64,000 bases of DNA, from the NCBI GenBank assembly GCA_016706365.1, contig JADJJU010000006.1, forward strand, positions 186,001 to 250,000. Direction: 5' to 3'. Both the position numbers and the translations under genes were made by a program. Positions 25,796-35,192 of this stretch are shown here, piece after piece. The first letter of the stretch is position 1. The number at the start of each line of letters is the position of its first letter. The notes under the pieces are model-generated. The model made no database searches and had not been told where the DNA came from. It was given only the letters and a program-made list of their open reading frames with translations. The stretch comes from Saprospiraceae bacterium. GTDB lineage: Bacteria; Bacteroidota; Bacteroidia; Chitinophagales; Saprospiraceae.

Positions 25796-28528
25796 TTACC
25801 GGGCACAAATATCTCTAAAAGGGCAGTGAACACAGTTGCGGACATTCTCTGTCTGGTCAATTATCAAATATGGATTTAGCATTTCACTCAATTCTTTCAT
25901 TAAATCTTCTTCAAACATCTTTAAGGTTTCTTTCCCCACAGACTCAATGTTCTGTGGAGTAACCAAAGTCCTGTCATCCGCACGTTGTTGTCTTGAAAAA
26001 TATAGATGTGCTTCAGGGACAGGAATCTCAGGGTTTGATTTATGGAATAGCCAGGTGTAGTAAATGGTCTGTAAAGCTTCTTTCTTTGATTTTCCATCCC
26101 GCTTCCAGTAATGCTCATAAGGAGGATTCAGATCTTTCTCGGTGTACGAGCCTGTTTTATAGTCAATAATCCTTATCCCGGTTTCAGTATGCTCTACTCT
26201 GTCCACTTTGCCGAAGAATGCCAGAGAGATCTCATTCCATGACAGATTGTATTTCAAATCCTCTTCAGTCTGCCTTATAGTGAAAGGTATTTTGCCTTCA
26301 TCCAGATCGAGCAATCTATGAATGGCTTTTATAGCAGTTTCCTTAAACATTAAGTGAGCACCTTTGCGCAACATGATAGAAGGAATTTTGAAATAGCTCA
26401 TGTATTGCCGGATGACCATATCTTTAGCTGAAGCTCTGATTTCTTTTAAAGCTTCCGAGTTGATTTCCTTTCCTATATAAGGTTCATACAATTTTTCCAT
26501 GACCAGATGGACAATATTACCAAATGCTCCGGCATCCATATCTTCAGAATCTGCATTTTTCTCGTCATACCGCATGGCATACTGGAGGAAGAATTGAAGC
26601 CGGCATCTCAACCAGCTGCTAATGCCTGTGATGCTTACCCGCCTTTGCATCCACTCGCTGATTTTACTTTTAACATAGTCAGAATCTTCGATCTGAATCA
26701 GTACAGAATCTCTCATACCACCGTTGAGATGGATAGCCCGTTTTTCTTTTATCCAGCTTTCAGGATGCAAATCCAGTAACAATCTCTGCAGCCATCTGGA
26801 AGGCTGAGCGCTTCCTACTCCGGTTGATTCTGTATTATATAGCAGATGTACTTTCCCCGCTTTGCTGATATGAGAATAAAACAAGTGCTCCTGAATACCC
26901 GTCTGATATGTAATATCCGGAAGTTTAAAATATCTGGCCAAACTGTGAGGTATGATACTTTGATACCCAACAGAAGGCAGCATTCCTTCATTAGTTTGTA
27001 ATACAATAAGATGATCAAATTGCAAATTTGCCATTTCAAAGTTTCCAAGCACCTGCAATCCCTTCAAGGGTTCACCCTGAAGCATAATTCTGCTATGTTG
27101 AAAAATTCTTCTTAGCATTTGACTAAAAAACTCAGGACTCCATCCATCATTGCTCTGTTCCAGGACTTTTTCCAATTTTCTGAGGGCTGTATATAGAAAA
27201 TAAATACCCGCCCGATCCAGATCATCTTCAGCTTGCTCGTAGACAAATTCTAAAATCCGCATACATCGCTTTAATAAATCAGAAGCATTCTCACAGGGAG
27301 CCAGTAATTCTCTCCATGGTTCCGGTAAATTTTTCCATTGATTGTTGTAATCCCAGTATAAATCAGTTTCAATTATTCTGAAGGATTCCGGAATTTGTTG
27401 AATGAAAGGACGAAATAGGGGATGCTCGAAGAAATGTATGCAGGCCAATGTGCTCACGTATTGATTTTGCTGCCAGCTATCCAATATTGAAACAAATCTT
27501 TGCATAAAGGAATAAACAGTTGTATCCAAAACTGATAAACCCATAGAAACATTGATATGCTTTATGCTTTCCGGAAGCGACTGTAAAAGCGGAAGCAACA
27601 ATCCCTGATCCGGGAGTAAAATGCCTGTTTTCTCCAGGTCCTCTTCACTGTGATTCTCCAGAATTTTTGCAATTGCCTGCAATTGATTCTGGTTGCCGGA
27701 GGAAGATCCAATGAATAATTGCTTATGGGAGGCCACCATTGAAATCATTGTAGATTTATCTGCCAATCCAGCCATCCACACAGCTTCCGGGTGTGTCCAG
27801 TCCAGGGTATTGCTTAAGGTTTCATCCGGAATACTCCAGTAATATTTTACCTGATCTATTTTTTGTAAAATGCCTTTCTCAGTCTGACTGAGCTGATAGA
27901 AACCAATTGCATATACAGCTTCATAAGCTTCAGCATAGGCAGGATTGAAATTCTGAAATGCAAGGCGATTTGCCATACCGCCAGTTCCACATGAATCAGA
28001 TTCCAGGTCTAACTTGAATGCTTCATACAAAGAACCCAGATGCTTCCAGATTGTCTGCATGGGAATACTCAATTCATTATTCTGAATGGCTTTTGCGAGT
28101 GCTTCCAACTCAGGTTCCATCTCTATAAAAGATTCTTCAGTCCAGGCAGGAATTGCAGACAATTGTCTGAAAAATGCTTTCATATTCACCAGAGCCTTGT
28201 CCAGTCTGTCAAAATCCTGCAATATGACTTGTCCCAGACCATAAAAGGATTCAAATGGAATTGGCTCTTCAAGGGATTCCCAGCAGGCATGCAATCTGAT
28301 TACTACGGAAAGCTCATCCGGTATAACTGTCTTGTTCCGTGAATGAATCCATGAGTCAAGAGTGTGCATCTGAGGCGCCCAAATTGGCTGTCCGGCATGT
28401 GCTGCAAGAGATTTTCGAAAAAACAAAACATTCCTTCTTGAAGGGAAAAGCATCAAAACATGCTCTAGCCTGCCTGAGTGTTTTTTATAAATTTCTTGTG
28501 CTACTATCTCCAGAAATGAAGGTCTCAT
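25796..28528 (-). CDS. addB: AddB-like PD-(D/E)XK nuclease subunit
   Basis: The 910-residue protein has an inactivated helicase-like N-terminus (VLMLFPSRRNVLFFRKSLA, where the P-loop would be). The C-terminal nuclease domain has GKVDRVEHTETGIRIIDYKTG (catalytic Asp and Lys). An Fe-S clasp is visible as one Cys near SWLRCRLQF and the C-terminal CVHCPFRDIC (CxxCx5C). These are AddB hallmarks. With AddA, transcribed just upstream (4-bp overlap), it would form the double-strand-break resection nuclease that starts RecA-dependent repair. Confidence 0.9.
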   Translation of the reverse strand: MRPSFLEIVAQEIYKKHSGRLEHVLMLFPSRRNVLFFRKSLAAHAGQPIWAPQMHTLDSWIHSRNKTVIPDELSVVIRLHACWESLEEPIPFESFYGLGQVILQDFDRLDKALVNMKAFFRQLSAIPAWTEESFIEMEPELEALAKAIQNNELSIPMQTIWKHLGSLYEAFKLDLESDSCGTGGMANRLAFQNFNPAYAEAYEAVYAIGFYQLSQTEKGILQKIDQVKYYWSIPDETLSNTLDWTHPEAVWMAGLADKSTMISMVASHKQLFIGSSSGNQNQLQAIAKILENHSEEDLEKTGILLPDQGLLLPLLQSLPESIKHINVSMGLSVLDTTVYSFMQRFVSILDSWQQNQYVSTLACIHFFEHPLFRPFIQQIPESFRIIETDLYWDYNNQWKNLPEPWRELLAPCENASDLLKRCMRILEFVYEQAEDDLDRAGIYFLYTALRKLEKVLEQSNDGWSPEFFSQMLRRIFQHSRIMLQGEPLKGLQVLGNFEMANLQFDHLIVLQTNEGMLPSVGYQSIIPHSLARYFKLPDITYQTGIQEHLFYSHISKAGKVHLLYNTESTGVGSAQPSRWLQRLLLDLHPESWIKEKRAIHLNGGMRDSVLIQIEDSDYVKSKISEWMQRRVSITGISSWLRCRLQFFLQYAMRYDEKNADSEDMDAGAFGNIVHLVMEKLYEPYIGKEINSEALKEIRASAKDMVIRQYMSYFKIPSIMLRKGAHLMFKETAIKAIHRLLDLDEGKIPFTIRQTEEDLKYNLSWNEISLAFFGKVDRVEHTETGIRIIDYKTGSYTEKDLNPPYEHYWKRDGKSKKEALQTIYYTWLFHKSNPEIPVPEAHLYFSRQQRADDRTLVTPQNIESVGKETLKMFEEDLMKELSEMLNPYLIIDQTENVRNCVHCPFRDICAR

Positions 28529-30507
28529 AGCATCAGTTTTTCAATGTGGACAGGAGAAATGTAGGCCAGGTATGCTTCAACCGGTGGCAGCCCCATTTTG
28601 TCCAGAAGGGTCACATATTGCTTCAATTGCTTTTGATATTTTGCATGTGGCATTCCGGTTTTAAAATCAATCAGGACTGTCTTATCAGCAAAAACCAGGA
28701 CGCGATCCGGCCGATATGATTTTCCATCCACTTCAATAATCTCCCGTTCTGCATAAAAAGTTTGTGTGGGCTGGAACCAGTTGATTATTTCAGGATGTGA
28801 TAGAAAATCCTGCAACTGTTGCCTGGTAGACTTGAATTGACTTTCAGCAAGAATGCCTTCTTCTTTTAAAACAATTAGAATTCTGTCTATTTCTGTAACA
28901 TCCTGCATTCTTGCAAGGGCTTCATGCATGATGATTCCTCTGGACCTGGCTGTGTCCTGGCTTTCACCCTGATCAGATGGCAGTTCACGATCCAACCACA
29001 CGCCGGTTCTCAATCCGGAATTTCTAATGGATAAATTGGGAACATCAAATGTTTCAAATGTCTCAGTATTGTTGCTTTTCCAGGGTAATGCCAGAGGATT
29101 GCCATAAATCACCTGTTGACCCGAGCAATGGCTATTGTCCGGCCAGGAATTTTGCAGAAGATCACCGATGGTTTTCATCTCCATTAGTCCTTTACTATTT
29201 GGTTTTTGTTCTGTGACTGCAATTCTTAGATGTTGCTCAGCCCTCGTTGTGGCCACATAAAGCATATTCAGTGTGTCAATGGCTTTCATAATATATTCCT
29301 GTTTCCAGTCTTCAAAAAACCAGCTTTCTTCCAGAGTAGATTTGCTCATTGAAACCGGAACTTTACCCAGGATATTCAAAACAGGATCTTCATCATGAGT
29401 GACATATATGAGTTCACCCGTATTTCTGGTATTAACCAATTTTCCGCCCGTAAAAGGCAGAATAACTACAGGAAACTGAAGTCCTTTGGACTTATGAATA
29501 GTCATTACTTGTATGGCTTCAAGGCTTTGATTGGACGGAATACCCGTATTTTCTACCCTGCTTGCCCACCACTCCGGAAATTCGTAAGGTTCATTTCCTT
29601 GCTTTAATTCAAATTCACGCACCAGATCAAGAAAAGCACTCAAAAACGCAGGTTCATCCGGTTGTAATTCAAGTTCCCGGATTAGCATGCTCATCCACTG
29701 TGATAAAGACATTAATTGAGAATCCCTGATCATATTGAGTTCTTTTGGAAGCTGCTGGGGTGATTCCGGATTCCAGAATGGTTTGCTCACTTCCTTCAAT
29801 CCCTGTAATCTTTGCCAGAAGTACAGAACGTTAGCTCTGATTGCCCTCTGTCCAGGCTCAATTCTATGTCTTAAAGCATACACAAGGAATTGAATGGCAT
29901 CATTATTTTTCATTAAATAGCCTTTCTCTGAAACTGCTTTGAAGCGTCCTTCCTGTGTATCCAAAATATCCCATTCATCCATCCAAACCATTATTTGAGC
30001 TGCTTCAAAATGACCTCTGACCAGTACTGCAATATCTGAAGGCTTGAATCCGAGCTCAAAAAATTGATAAAGCTGTTCATTGAGCCATTGTTTTTCAAGG
30101 TAAAATTTTTCATCAGTTTCTTCTTCCTGCTCCGCTTCAGCAGGCAGCACAGTTACTACCACTGAACCATCATCTGACTCTGATTTGGTTATATTCTGAT
30201 GCACATCCATATAAATCTCACTGATAGCTTCAATCAATGGGTGGGGTATCACATCAGCCAGAAACACTTCACTGAGTTGTGGGACAGCTTTGCTAAAAAG
30301 ACTATTGTTGAAATTCACAATAGCGGCTGAACTTCTCCAGTTTTTGTCCAGTGATTCCCTTTGAATCATGCTTTCAAATTGAAAAATATCTGATTCCACC
30401 TGATGATGCATCAATCTCCAGTCACCATTTCTCCAGCGATAAATTGCTTGTTTTATATCGCCAACTAAGAGTGAAGCTTTATCTTCTGCAAGACTATTTT
30501 CGATCAA
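28525..30507 (-). CDS. addA: AddA helicase-nuclease, C-terminal part
   Basis: This 660-residue frame holds the later UvrD/Rep helicase motifs (LLVGDIKQAIYRWRNGD, QVMTIHKSKGLQFPVVILPF, NMLYVATTRAEQHL). It also holds a C-terminal PD-(D/E)XK nuclease with PDRVLVFADKTVLIDFKTG. It is the continuation of the frame ending at 30504. In frame, the sequence upstream of its ATG reads DTSVSQWNNIRPLIEN, the segment just after Walker B. The gene is therefore split rather than bicistronic. Confidence 0.88.
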   Translation of the reverse strand: MIENSLAEDKASLLVGDIKQAIYRWRNGDWRLMHHQVESDIFQFESMIQRESLDKNWRSSAAIVNFNNSLFSKAVPQLSEVFLADVIPHPLIEAISEIYMDVHQNITKSESDDGSVVVTVLPAEAEQEEETDEKFYLEKQWLNEQLYQFFELGFKPSDIAVLVRGHFEAAQIMVWMDEWDILDTQEGRFKAVSEKGYLMKNNDAIQFLVYALRHRIEPGQRAIRANVLYFWQRLQGLKEVSKPFWNPESPQQLPKELNMIRDSQLMSLSQWMSMLIRELELQPDEPAFLSAFLDLVREFELKQGNEPYEFPEWWASRVENTGIPSNQSLEAIQVMTIHKSKGLQFPVVILPFTGGKLVNTRNTGELIYVTHDEDPVLNILGKVPVSMSKSTLEESWFFEDWKQEYIMKAIDTLNMLYVATTRAEQHLRIAVTEQKPNSKGLMEMKTIGDLLQNSWPDNSHCSGQQVIYGNPLALPWKSNNTETFETFDVPNLSIRNSGLRTGVWLDRELPSDQGESQDTARSRGIIMHEALARMQDVTEIDRILIVLKEEGILAESQFKSTRQQLQDFLSHPEIINWFQPTQTFYAEREIIEVDGKSYRPDRVLVFADKTVLIDFKTGMPHAKYQKQLKQYVTLLDKMGLPPVEAYLAYISPVHIEKLML

Positions 30508-31688
30508 TGGTCTGATATTATTCCACTGACTGACTGAAGTATCCTGAAATATTGTTGCCCTGATTTTTCATAGAGCAAACTCATATCAGAGCCGGAAATG
30601 ACTCTTGAAACCAGTCGGTTGGCTTCAGAGAGCAATAGAATATCGTTTTTTCTGCAATAGGCCTGAAGCGCCTTGTGCAGAAATCTGAGGGCTACATAAT
30701 TGCGAAAGTATCGGAGAACAGCTTTGTAAGATTTATATTTTGCACGGTGCTCATTTTGCAGCTCAAGTATTTTTGCACGAAGAAGAGAAATTGGCTCAAA
30801 GCAGCCTTCTATTGCTTGTATGACATTGCCCGGAGCAGTGCTTTTGCACCATTTATTAATATCATCGGCTTCTTCCAGAAAGCGTTTTCCATTGAGCTCA
30901 AAAATGTTTTTCTTTGAAAGCCAGGTATTTACAAAACTGCCTTTGGCATATAGAAAATCATCTCCATTGAGTTCATTTGATTGAAGCACCTTTCTTAACT
31001 CTGACTGATTATCCCGGAATTGTTTGTCAATGCTTTCGATGAAAGCACGCATATGCTGGTAAGCGTCTTCAAGTGTTTCAATTTCAATAGGACTCCAACT
31101 TTCTGTAACTTCTTCCTTAAGCAATTCTCTCCCCAATTGTTCAAGCTCCTGTCTGACATCCCAGTTTTTACCGTCCCGAAGATTATCGGAAATCCACTCC
31201 AGCATCCACATAAATTCCGGGCTTCCGGACTCAAGTTGATTGAGGAGGTAAGCAATGCTGTTTTTCAGCACTTCATCATAATTGAGTTCCACTTTGTATG
31301 GATTATCAAGACTCAATTCTCTTTGAAATTGTCTGATAATACTCTGGAAAAAACTATCTAAAGTACTGACATTGAAGTTGTGGTAATTCTTGAGCAGGTA
31401 TTTAAGTACATTTTCTGCTCTGGATTTTATAAGATCAGGCCCCAAACTTTCAAACACAGGAAACAAGGGATCACCCTGATAAATCTTTGCTTCTCCGTCC
31501 ATGATGCTTTTCAGCAGATGCAGAATTCTTTCTTTCATTTCTGCTGTAGCCTTATTGGTAAATGTCATGGCCAGTAAGGTCCCCGAATAGGAAGGATCTT
31601 CATGTTGCAAACATGAAGCTACAAATTCGCGGCTTAAGCGATAAGTTTTTCCAGATCCGGCGGAAGCTGAGAGAATGGTTAAAGGCAT
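30504..31688 (-). CDS. addA: AddA helicase, N-terminal part
   Basis: The fragment begins with Walker A (LSASAGSGKTYRLSREFV), followed by LAMTFTNKATAEMKERI (motif Ia) and VSTLDSFFQSIIRQF, as expected for AddA-type UvrD helicases. It loses frame after LLYEKSGQQY. In relatives about seven residues containing the Walker B LIDE come next, then FQDTS. Here the DNA goes straight from QQY to FQDTS with a frame change. About 20 bp, including the catalytic DE codons, appear to be missing near 30548. As written, the helicase would be non-functional. Confidence 0.88.
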   Translation of the reverse strand: MPLTILSASAGSGKTYRLSREFVASCLQHEDPSYSGTLLAMTFTNKATAEMKERILHLLKSIMDGEAKIYQGDPLFPVFESLGPDLIKSRAENVLKYLLKNYHNFNVSTLDSFFQSIIRQFQRELSLDNPYKVELNYDEVLKNSIAYLLNQLESGSPEFMWMLEWISDNLRDGKNWDVRQELEQLGRELLKEEVTESWSPIEIETLEDAYQHMRAFIESIDKQFRDNQSELRKVLQSNELNGDDFLYAKGSFVNTWLSKKNIFELNGKRFLEEADDINKWCKSTAPGNVIQAIEGCFEPISLLRAKILELQNEHRAKYKSYKAVLRYFRNYVALRFLHKALQAYCRKNDILLLSEANRLVSRVISGSDMSLLYEKSGQQYFRILQSVSGIISDH

Positions 31689-31896
31689 AGGCAGAAAAGC
31701 AAATGGCTTTGCAGTTAAAGTGCAATATTAGTTTTTCGAATTCAAATCTAATGATAAGATTGGGAATGCAGGACGGATTGACTATGATAATAAAAAAAAT
31801 GATATATGACAATTGTAAATAATTCGGGCAGGTAGCATCCAGCTCAGACATTCATTTACAACTCTAAACTGAGGCTCTTATCTCTTCACGGGGCAA

Positions 31897-31936
31897 AACT
31901 CACCCCCGACCCCTCTCTTGGGAAAAGAGGGGAGTT
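31897..31936. repeat. CCCCTCT hairpin repeat
   Basis: CCCCTCTCTT pairs with AAAAGAGGGG, with outer AACTC/AGTT arms. Such 'acccccgacccctctc' palindromes are dispersed intergenic repeats in many bacterial genomes. It lies upstream of addA in a 530-bp gene-free stretch (31689-32222) that also holds the next two repeats and two GGCTGTT motifs (31952, 32048). Confidence 0.65.
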
Positions 31937-31989
31937 GAAAACGTTCATCCCGGCTGTTATCCAAAAGCTAAAGGCCAATGGTAGGGACT

Positions 31990-32008
31990 GGGCGAATGCA
32001 ATTCGCCC
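31990..32008. repeat. GGGCGAAT-GCA-ATTCGCCC palindrome
   Basis: A perfect 8-bp stem with a GCA loop. It is related to the copy at 18021-18042 and shares its downstream CCTAT. It is a short dispersed palindrome with no T run, so not an obvious terminator. Confidence 0.7.
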
Positions 32009-32138
32009 CTATATTACAACTCCAATGCTAATTTTGTATAAAAAAACGGCTGTTCTAATCGTAATCGCGAGGTCCTTAGATAGCGAGTGAAGTGTAACGT
32101 AACCTCGCTATTCGTGCCTCACTGCGCGACCTGCGGAT

Positions 32139-32208
32139 CGTAATTCGTAATTCGTAAATGGCTATTCATTTTACATTTTACATTTCACATTTCACATTTC
32201 ACATTTCA
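32139..32208 (+). repeat. Heptamer array with in-register GGCTATT
   Basis: Three CGTAATT-type units (32139-32159) are followed without a gap by GGCTATT (32160-32166). Six CATTTTA/CATTTCA units then run to 32208. All ten heptamers share one 7-bp register. The array ends 15 bp from the stop of the DUF5686 gene. Confidence 0.88.
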
Positions 32209-32222
32209 AATTTTTCAACTAC

Positions 32223-34673
32223 CTACAACCTACCAATATTAATATAAAACCTCCATCCCCAATTATCATACACACCATTTTTAAATGACCAAACGAAATC
32301 AGTTCGAATCAATCTGAATATTGAATATCCGATTTTATCTATACCAATATTGAGTTCAGTGTAATGTTGATTCTCGTCAGTCCAGAGATGTGAACCTCCG
32401 GCTACTAATCCTAATCCCAGTTTTCTAATAAGAGGTATTTTGTCAAATAAATAACTATTGTCATTCCATTCCATATGTAATTGAGCAAAGCTTTTTGCTG
32501 ATGAATAGCTGTAAACCGGTAACATTTTAAATCCGCGAAGCTGATTTTGACTGGACATCAGAATAGTCCGTCCTCCATTGAAATGTTGATAATCATAGAA
32601 ATAGCGTGGACTTTGCAGGAAATGACCTGCCCGCGCAAACAGATCCAAACTTCCATAAATACTTCTTATTACATTGGATTGCAGAAAGTCCAGTTTGATC
32701 TGATGAAATGAGCTTTGTACACCTGTCAATTCAAATCCACTTTTCCAGGACAAGGTAATAGTAGGTCTGTTACCGTCAATGTAAGTTCTTTGATTGGGAT
32801 AGCTCAGGTACTTTCTGCCCGGGTGCCATATATAGTCCAGTTGAATGGAAGCCATGTTGTTTTGTCCCAGAATAACTTCTTCAGAATCCAGGCCCGGGGG
32901 AAAATTGCCAGGGAAAACTTTTTCTTTATTTCGAATAGAATAACTTGAATTGTTCTCAACCTGAGTCCTGCGTGCTACCTGAACCTGAGCAGCAATTTCA
33001 TCTCCATAACTCAAAGTTCTGGCAGACCCTATTTTTGCATACATATTGTCATAGAACCGAATCATTCCATCTTTGGCATAAAGTAGAGTAAGAGAATTGT
33101 AGACTTCAGGGTAAGCATGTTCCGGATTGATATCGATTAATTCATTTCCAGCCCGTACTGTCCATGTTTGATAGTTGATGGCATTGGTTTGCTTATTCCA
33201 TTCCAGATACCCCCGCTGACCTTTATCCGCCCAGCCATAGGTATATCCTCCTTTCCATTCGACATATTTCTTAACTTCTGATTGATTGTAATTGTTCCTG
33301 TAAGATCCCAGTAATCCAATTCCCCAGCCCTGTACTGCATTGAAATTAGTATTCAATGCGACTGTGATTCTCTTTCCTTCATAAGTTCTGCGGTGAGTGT
33401 ATGATGTGATATTTGCAAACTTAAATTTGTTGTTCAGCCTGTCGATTGAATCCATGTAAGGCTTACTGTTTCGAATTTCATATATGGAATCCTTAAGCTG
33501 ATAATCCTTTTGTTCTTCAATTGTGAGCGGAACAGGACGCATCTCATCCCAGTATTCATCATCTTTTTTATTGGCACCATCAAGAATCTTCATGACTTCT
33601 TTTGAGAAGAAATTTTCATTCAATTCCGGCTCCAGATTATACTCGCTGGTGATTGCCACAAATTCACCCCCGATTTTTATCCCAAAAATACTGACATTGA
33701 AATACAAGGCTTGATTGAGTATCATCCATTTATCAGATTCCACAGGGATGTATTGCTGTTTGATATGAATCGTATCGATCAGGTCAAATTTTGCAGCTGC
33801 AGCAGTAAGGAATAAGTCGATATTGTATATCCTGAAATCAGGTTCACTTATATAGATGATTCCACCAAAAATTGCATCTTCATTTCTTCTGGGGATAACT
33901 TCAATTTTATTCACTAATCTGCCGGCTTCATCATAAGAAGCGGATAATAATTTGTAACGATAATAGGAGAGGGCATTATCAGCAATCGGATTGATGATGG
34001 GTCTGGTAAAATCAATGGTGTTGTTATAAAAATTTAAGACCCCAAAACGGTTAAAGCTGAAATCAGCGACATTCCCACTCACCTTCGATGATTTCATTAT
34101 TTCCTTTCGTTCACCATCCTTATAGAAGTACTCACTCTCGGATTCACTCAGATACAATATCCCTCTGCCTGTGGAATCGAGAAAGGCATCAGCAGCTGTT
34201 GTGACAGAATCAGATCTGAATTGCTCAGGAACTTCATTCAATCTCACAATTCCTTTCATATACACATCGCAGGTATATGTATCAACAAGATCGCGATAAT
34301 AAGGCCGCTTCTCAATTGCCTTACGGATGATTGCGTAAGCCGGGTCTTCAGCATTCGCTATTATCTGAACTTCCTGGATAGATATCAAATCTTCCTCAAG
34401 AGCAACATTTAACTCAATAACCGCACCTGTATTTACAATATTTCTGGATGCCGCTTTATATCCCATATATTGAAATATAACCTCATGACTACCCCTTGGG
34501 ACAGCCAATGAAAATTCACCATTTGAATTGGCACTTGTACCAATAGTGGTATTCTTCAAATAAACGGAGGCAAAGGGGAGGGGTTCATTGTTTTCATCGG
34601 TCACCCGACCTCTGATCTGGGCAAATAATGAGCAATTTAATATTAGAAGGAAAAGTGTGAGTTTCCAGTTCAT
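32223..34673 (-). CDS. DUF5686 outer-membrane protein with carboxypeptidase-regulatory domain
   Basis: A signal peptide (LTLFLLILNCSLFAQ) precedes a CarbopepD_reg domain (IRGRVTDENNEPLPFASVYLKNT). About 700 residues of DUF5686 follow, including AYAIIRKAIEKRPYYRDLVDTYTCDVYMKG and a C-terminal barrel-like part rich in aromatic strands (GGRTILMSSQNQLRGF, NWGWRFYINIGRL). The family is restricted to Bacteroidota outer membranes and lacks an assigned function. The 816-residue length is typical. Confidence 0.9.
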   Translation of the reverse strand: MNWKLTLFLLILNCSLFAQIRGRVTDENNEPLPFASVYLKNTTIGTSANSNGEFSLAVPRGSHEVIFQYMGYKAASRNIVNTGAVIELNVALEEDLISIQEVQIIANAEDPAYAIIRKAIEKRPYYRDLVDTYTCDVYMKGIVRLNEVPEQFRSDSVTTAADAFLDSTGRGILYLSESESEYFYKDGERKEIMKSSKVSGNVADFSFNRFGVLNFYNNTIDFTRPIINPIADNALSYYRYKLLSASYDEAGRLVNKIEVIPRRNEDAIFGGIIYISEPDFRIYNIDLFLTAAAAKFDLIDTIHIKQQYIPVESDKWMILNQALYFNVSIFGIKIGGEFVAITSEYNLEPELNENFFSKEVMKILDGANKKDDEYWDEMRPVPLTIEEQKDYQLKDSIYEIRNSKPYMDSIDRLNNKFKFANITSYTHRRTYEGKRITVALNTNFNAVQGWGIGLLGSYRNNYNQSEVKKYVEWKGGYTYGWADKGQRGYLEWNKQTNAINYQTWTVRAGNELIDINPEHAYPEVYNSLTLLYAKDGMIRFYDNMYAKIGSARTLSYGDEIAAQVQVARRTQVENNSSYSIRNKEKVFPGNFPPGLDSEEVILGQNNMASIQLDYIWHPGRKYLSYPNQRTYIDGNRPTITLSWKSGFELTGVQSSFHQIKLDFLQSNVIRSIYGSLDLFARAGHFLQSPRYFYDYQHFNGGRTILMSSQNQLRGFKMLPVYSYSSAKSFAQLHMEWNDNSYLFDKIPLIRKLGLGLVAGGSHLWTDENQHYTELNIGIDKIGYSIFRLIRTDFVWSFKNGVYDNWGWRFYINIGRL

Positions 34674-34897
34674 ATTGCAGAGCTGATGTTATGGATGAAA
34701 AAATACAGGAGTTGAATATATCAGGCTGTAAGATAAATATTTCCTATTCACTGAATCCTTAAGATGTGTTAAAGTCAGGACATTAAAATCTGTCCTCTTT
34801 ATTTTTCCGGGAATTATACCGCAATACGCTGATTCCTTAATGAAATAATTTGCAGGCCTTCCTTTGTATCATATGATGAAAAAGTCTTACATTTGAA

Positions 34898-34974
34898 GGT
34901 GAAAGGTATAAGGCGTAAGGCGTAAGTGATAAGTCGAAAGTGGAAAGTGGAAATGTGAAATGTGAAAAGTGAAA
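34898..34974 (-). repeat. Eleven-unit degenerate heptamer array
   Basis: Eleven contiguous 7-bp units drift in sequence along the array, from GGTGAAA and GGCGTAA types to GTGGAAA and TGTGAAA types. Adjacent units are often identical pairs. The A-rich 3' end of each unit is conserved (TAA or AAA). It lies in the 520-bp gap (34674-35192) upstream of a small membrane-protein gene. Confidence 0.88.
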
Positions 34975-35064
34975 GGTAGTAAGCAAAAGGGAAAAGGCAT
35001 ATCCATGTCACTCATCACTTTTAACCAGCTGTTAATCTTAAATCTTACATCTCATATCTAAATC

Positions 35065-35187
35065 GGCTGTTCAACTCATCATTCATAATTCATAACTCAT
35101 ATCTCTCACAGGCTGTTTGCTTGAAGCTTGACGCTTGTAGCTTCTTTCAATCATAATTCAAAATTCAAAATTCATAATTCATAATTT
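35065..35187 (+). repeat. Double heptamer array led by two GGCTGTT motifs
   Basis: GGCTGTT at 35065 opens the segment GGCTGTTCAACTCATCA, then ATTCATA-type units. A second GGCTGTT at 35111-35117 is followed in perfect register by ten heptamers (TGCTTGA, AGCTTGA and so on, to ATAATTC types) up to 35187, five bases before the next ATG. The first 17 bases are identical to the minus strand of the array at 10935-10980. Confidence 0.9.
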
Positions 35188-35192
35188 CTATC

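Noticed and set aside
28525..31688. AddA as two natural subunits in an operon
   Set aside because: The second frame has in-frame AddA sequence upstream of its ATG, and the split falls inside the Walker B motif, so it is one interrupted gene.
31897..32008. CRISPR-like repeats in the 31.7-32.2 kb gap
   Set aside because: The palindromes and heptamers are of different sequence and have no unique spacers of constant length; no cas genes are nearby.
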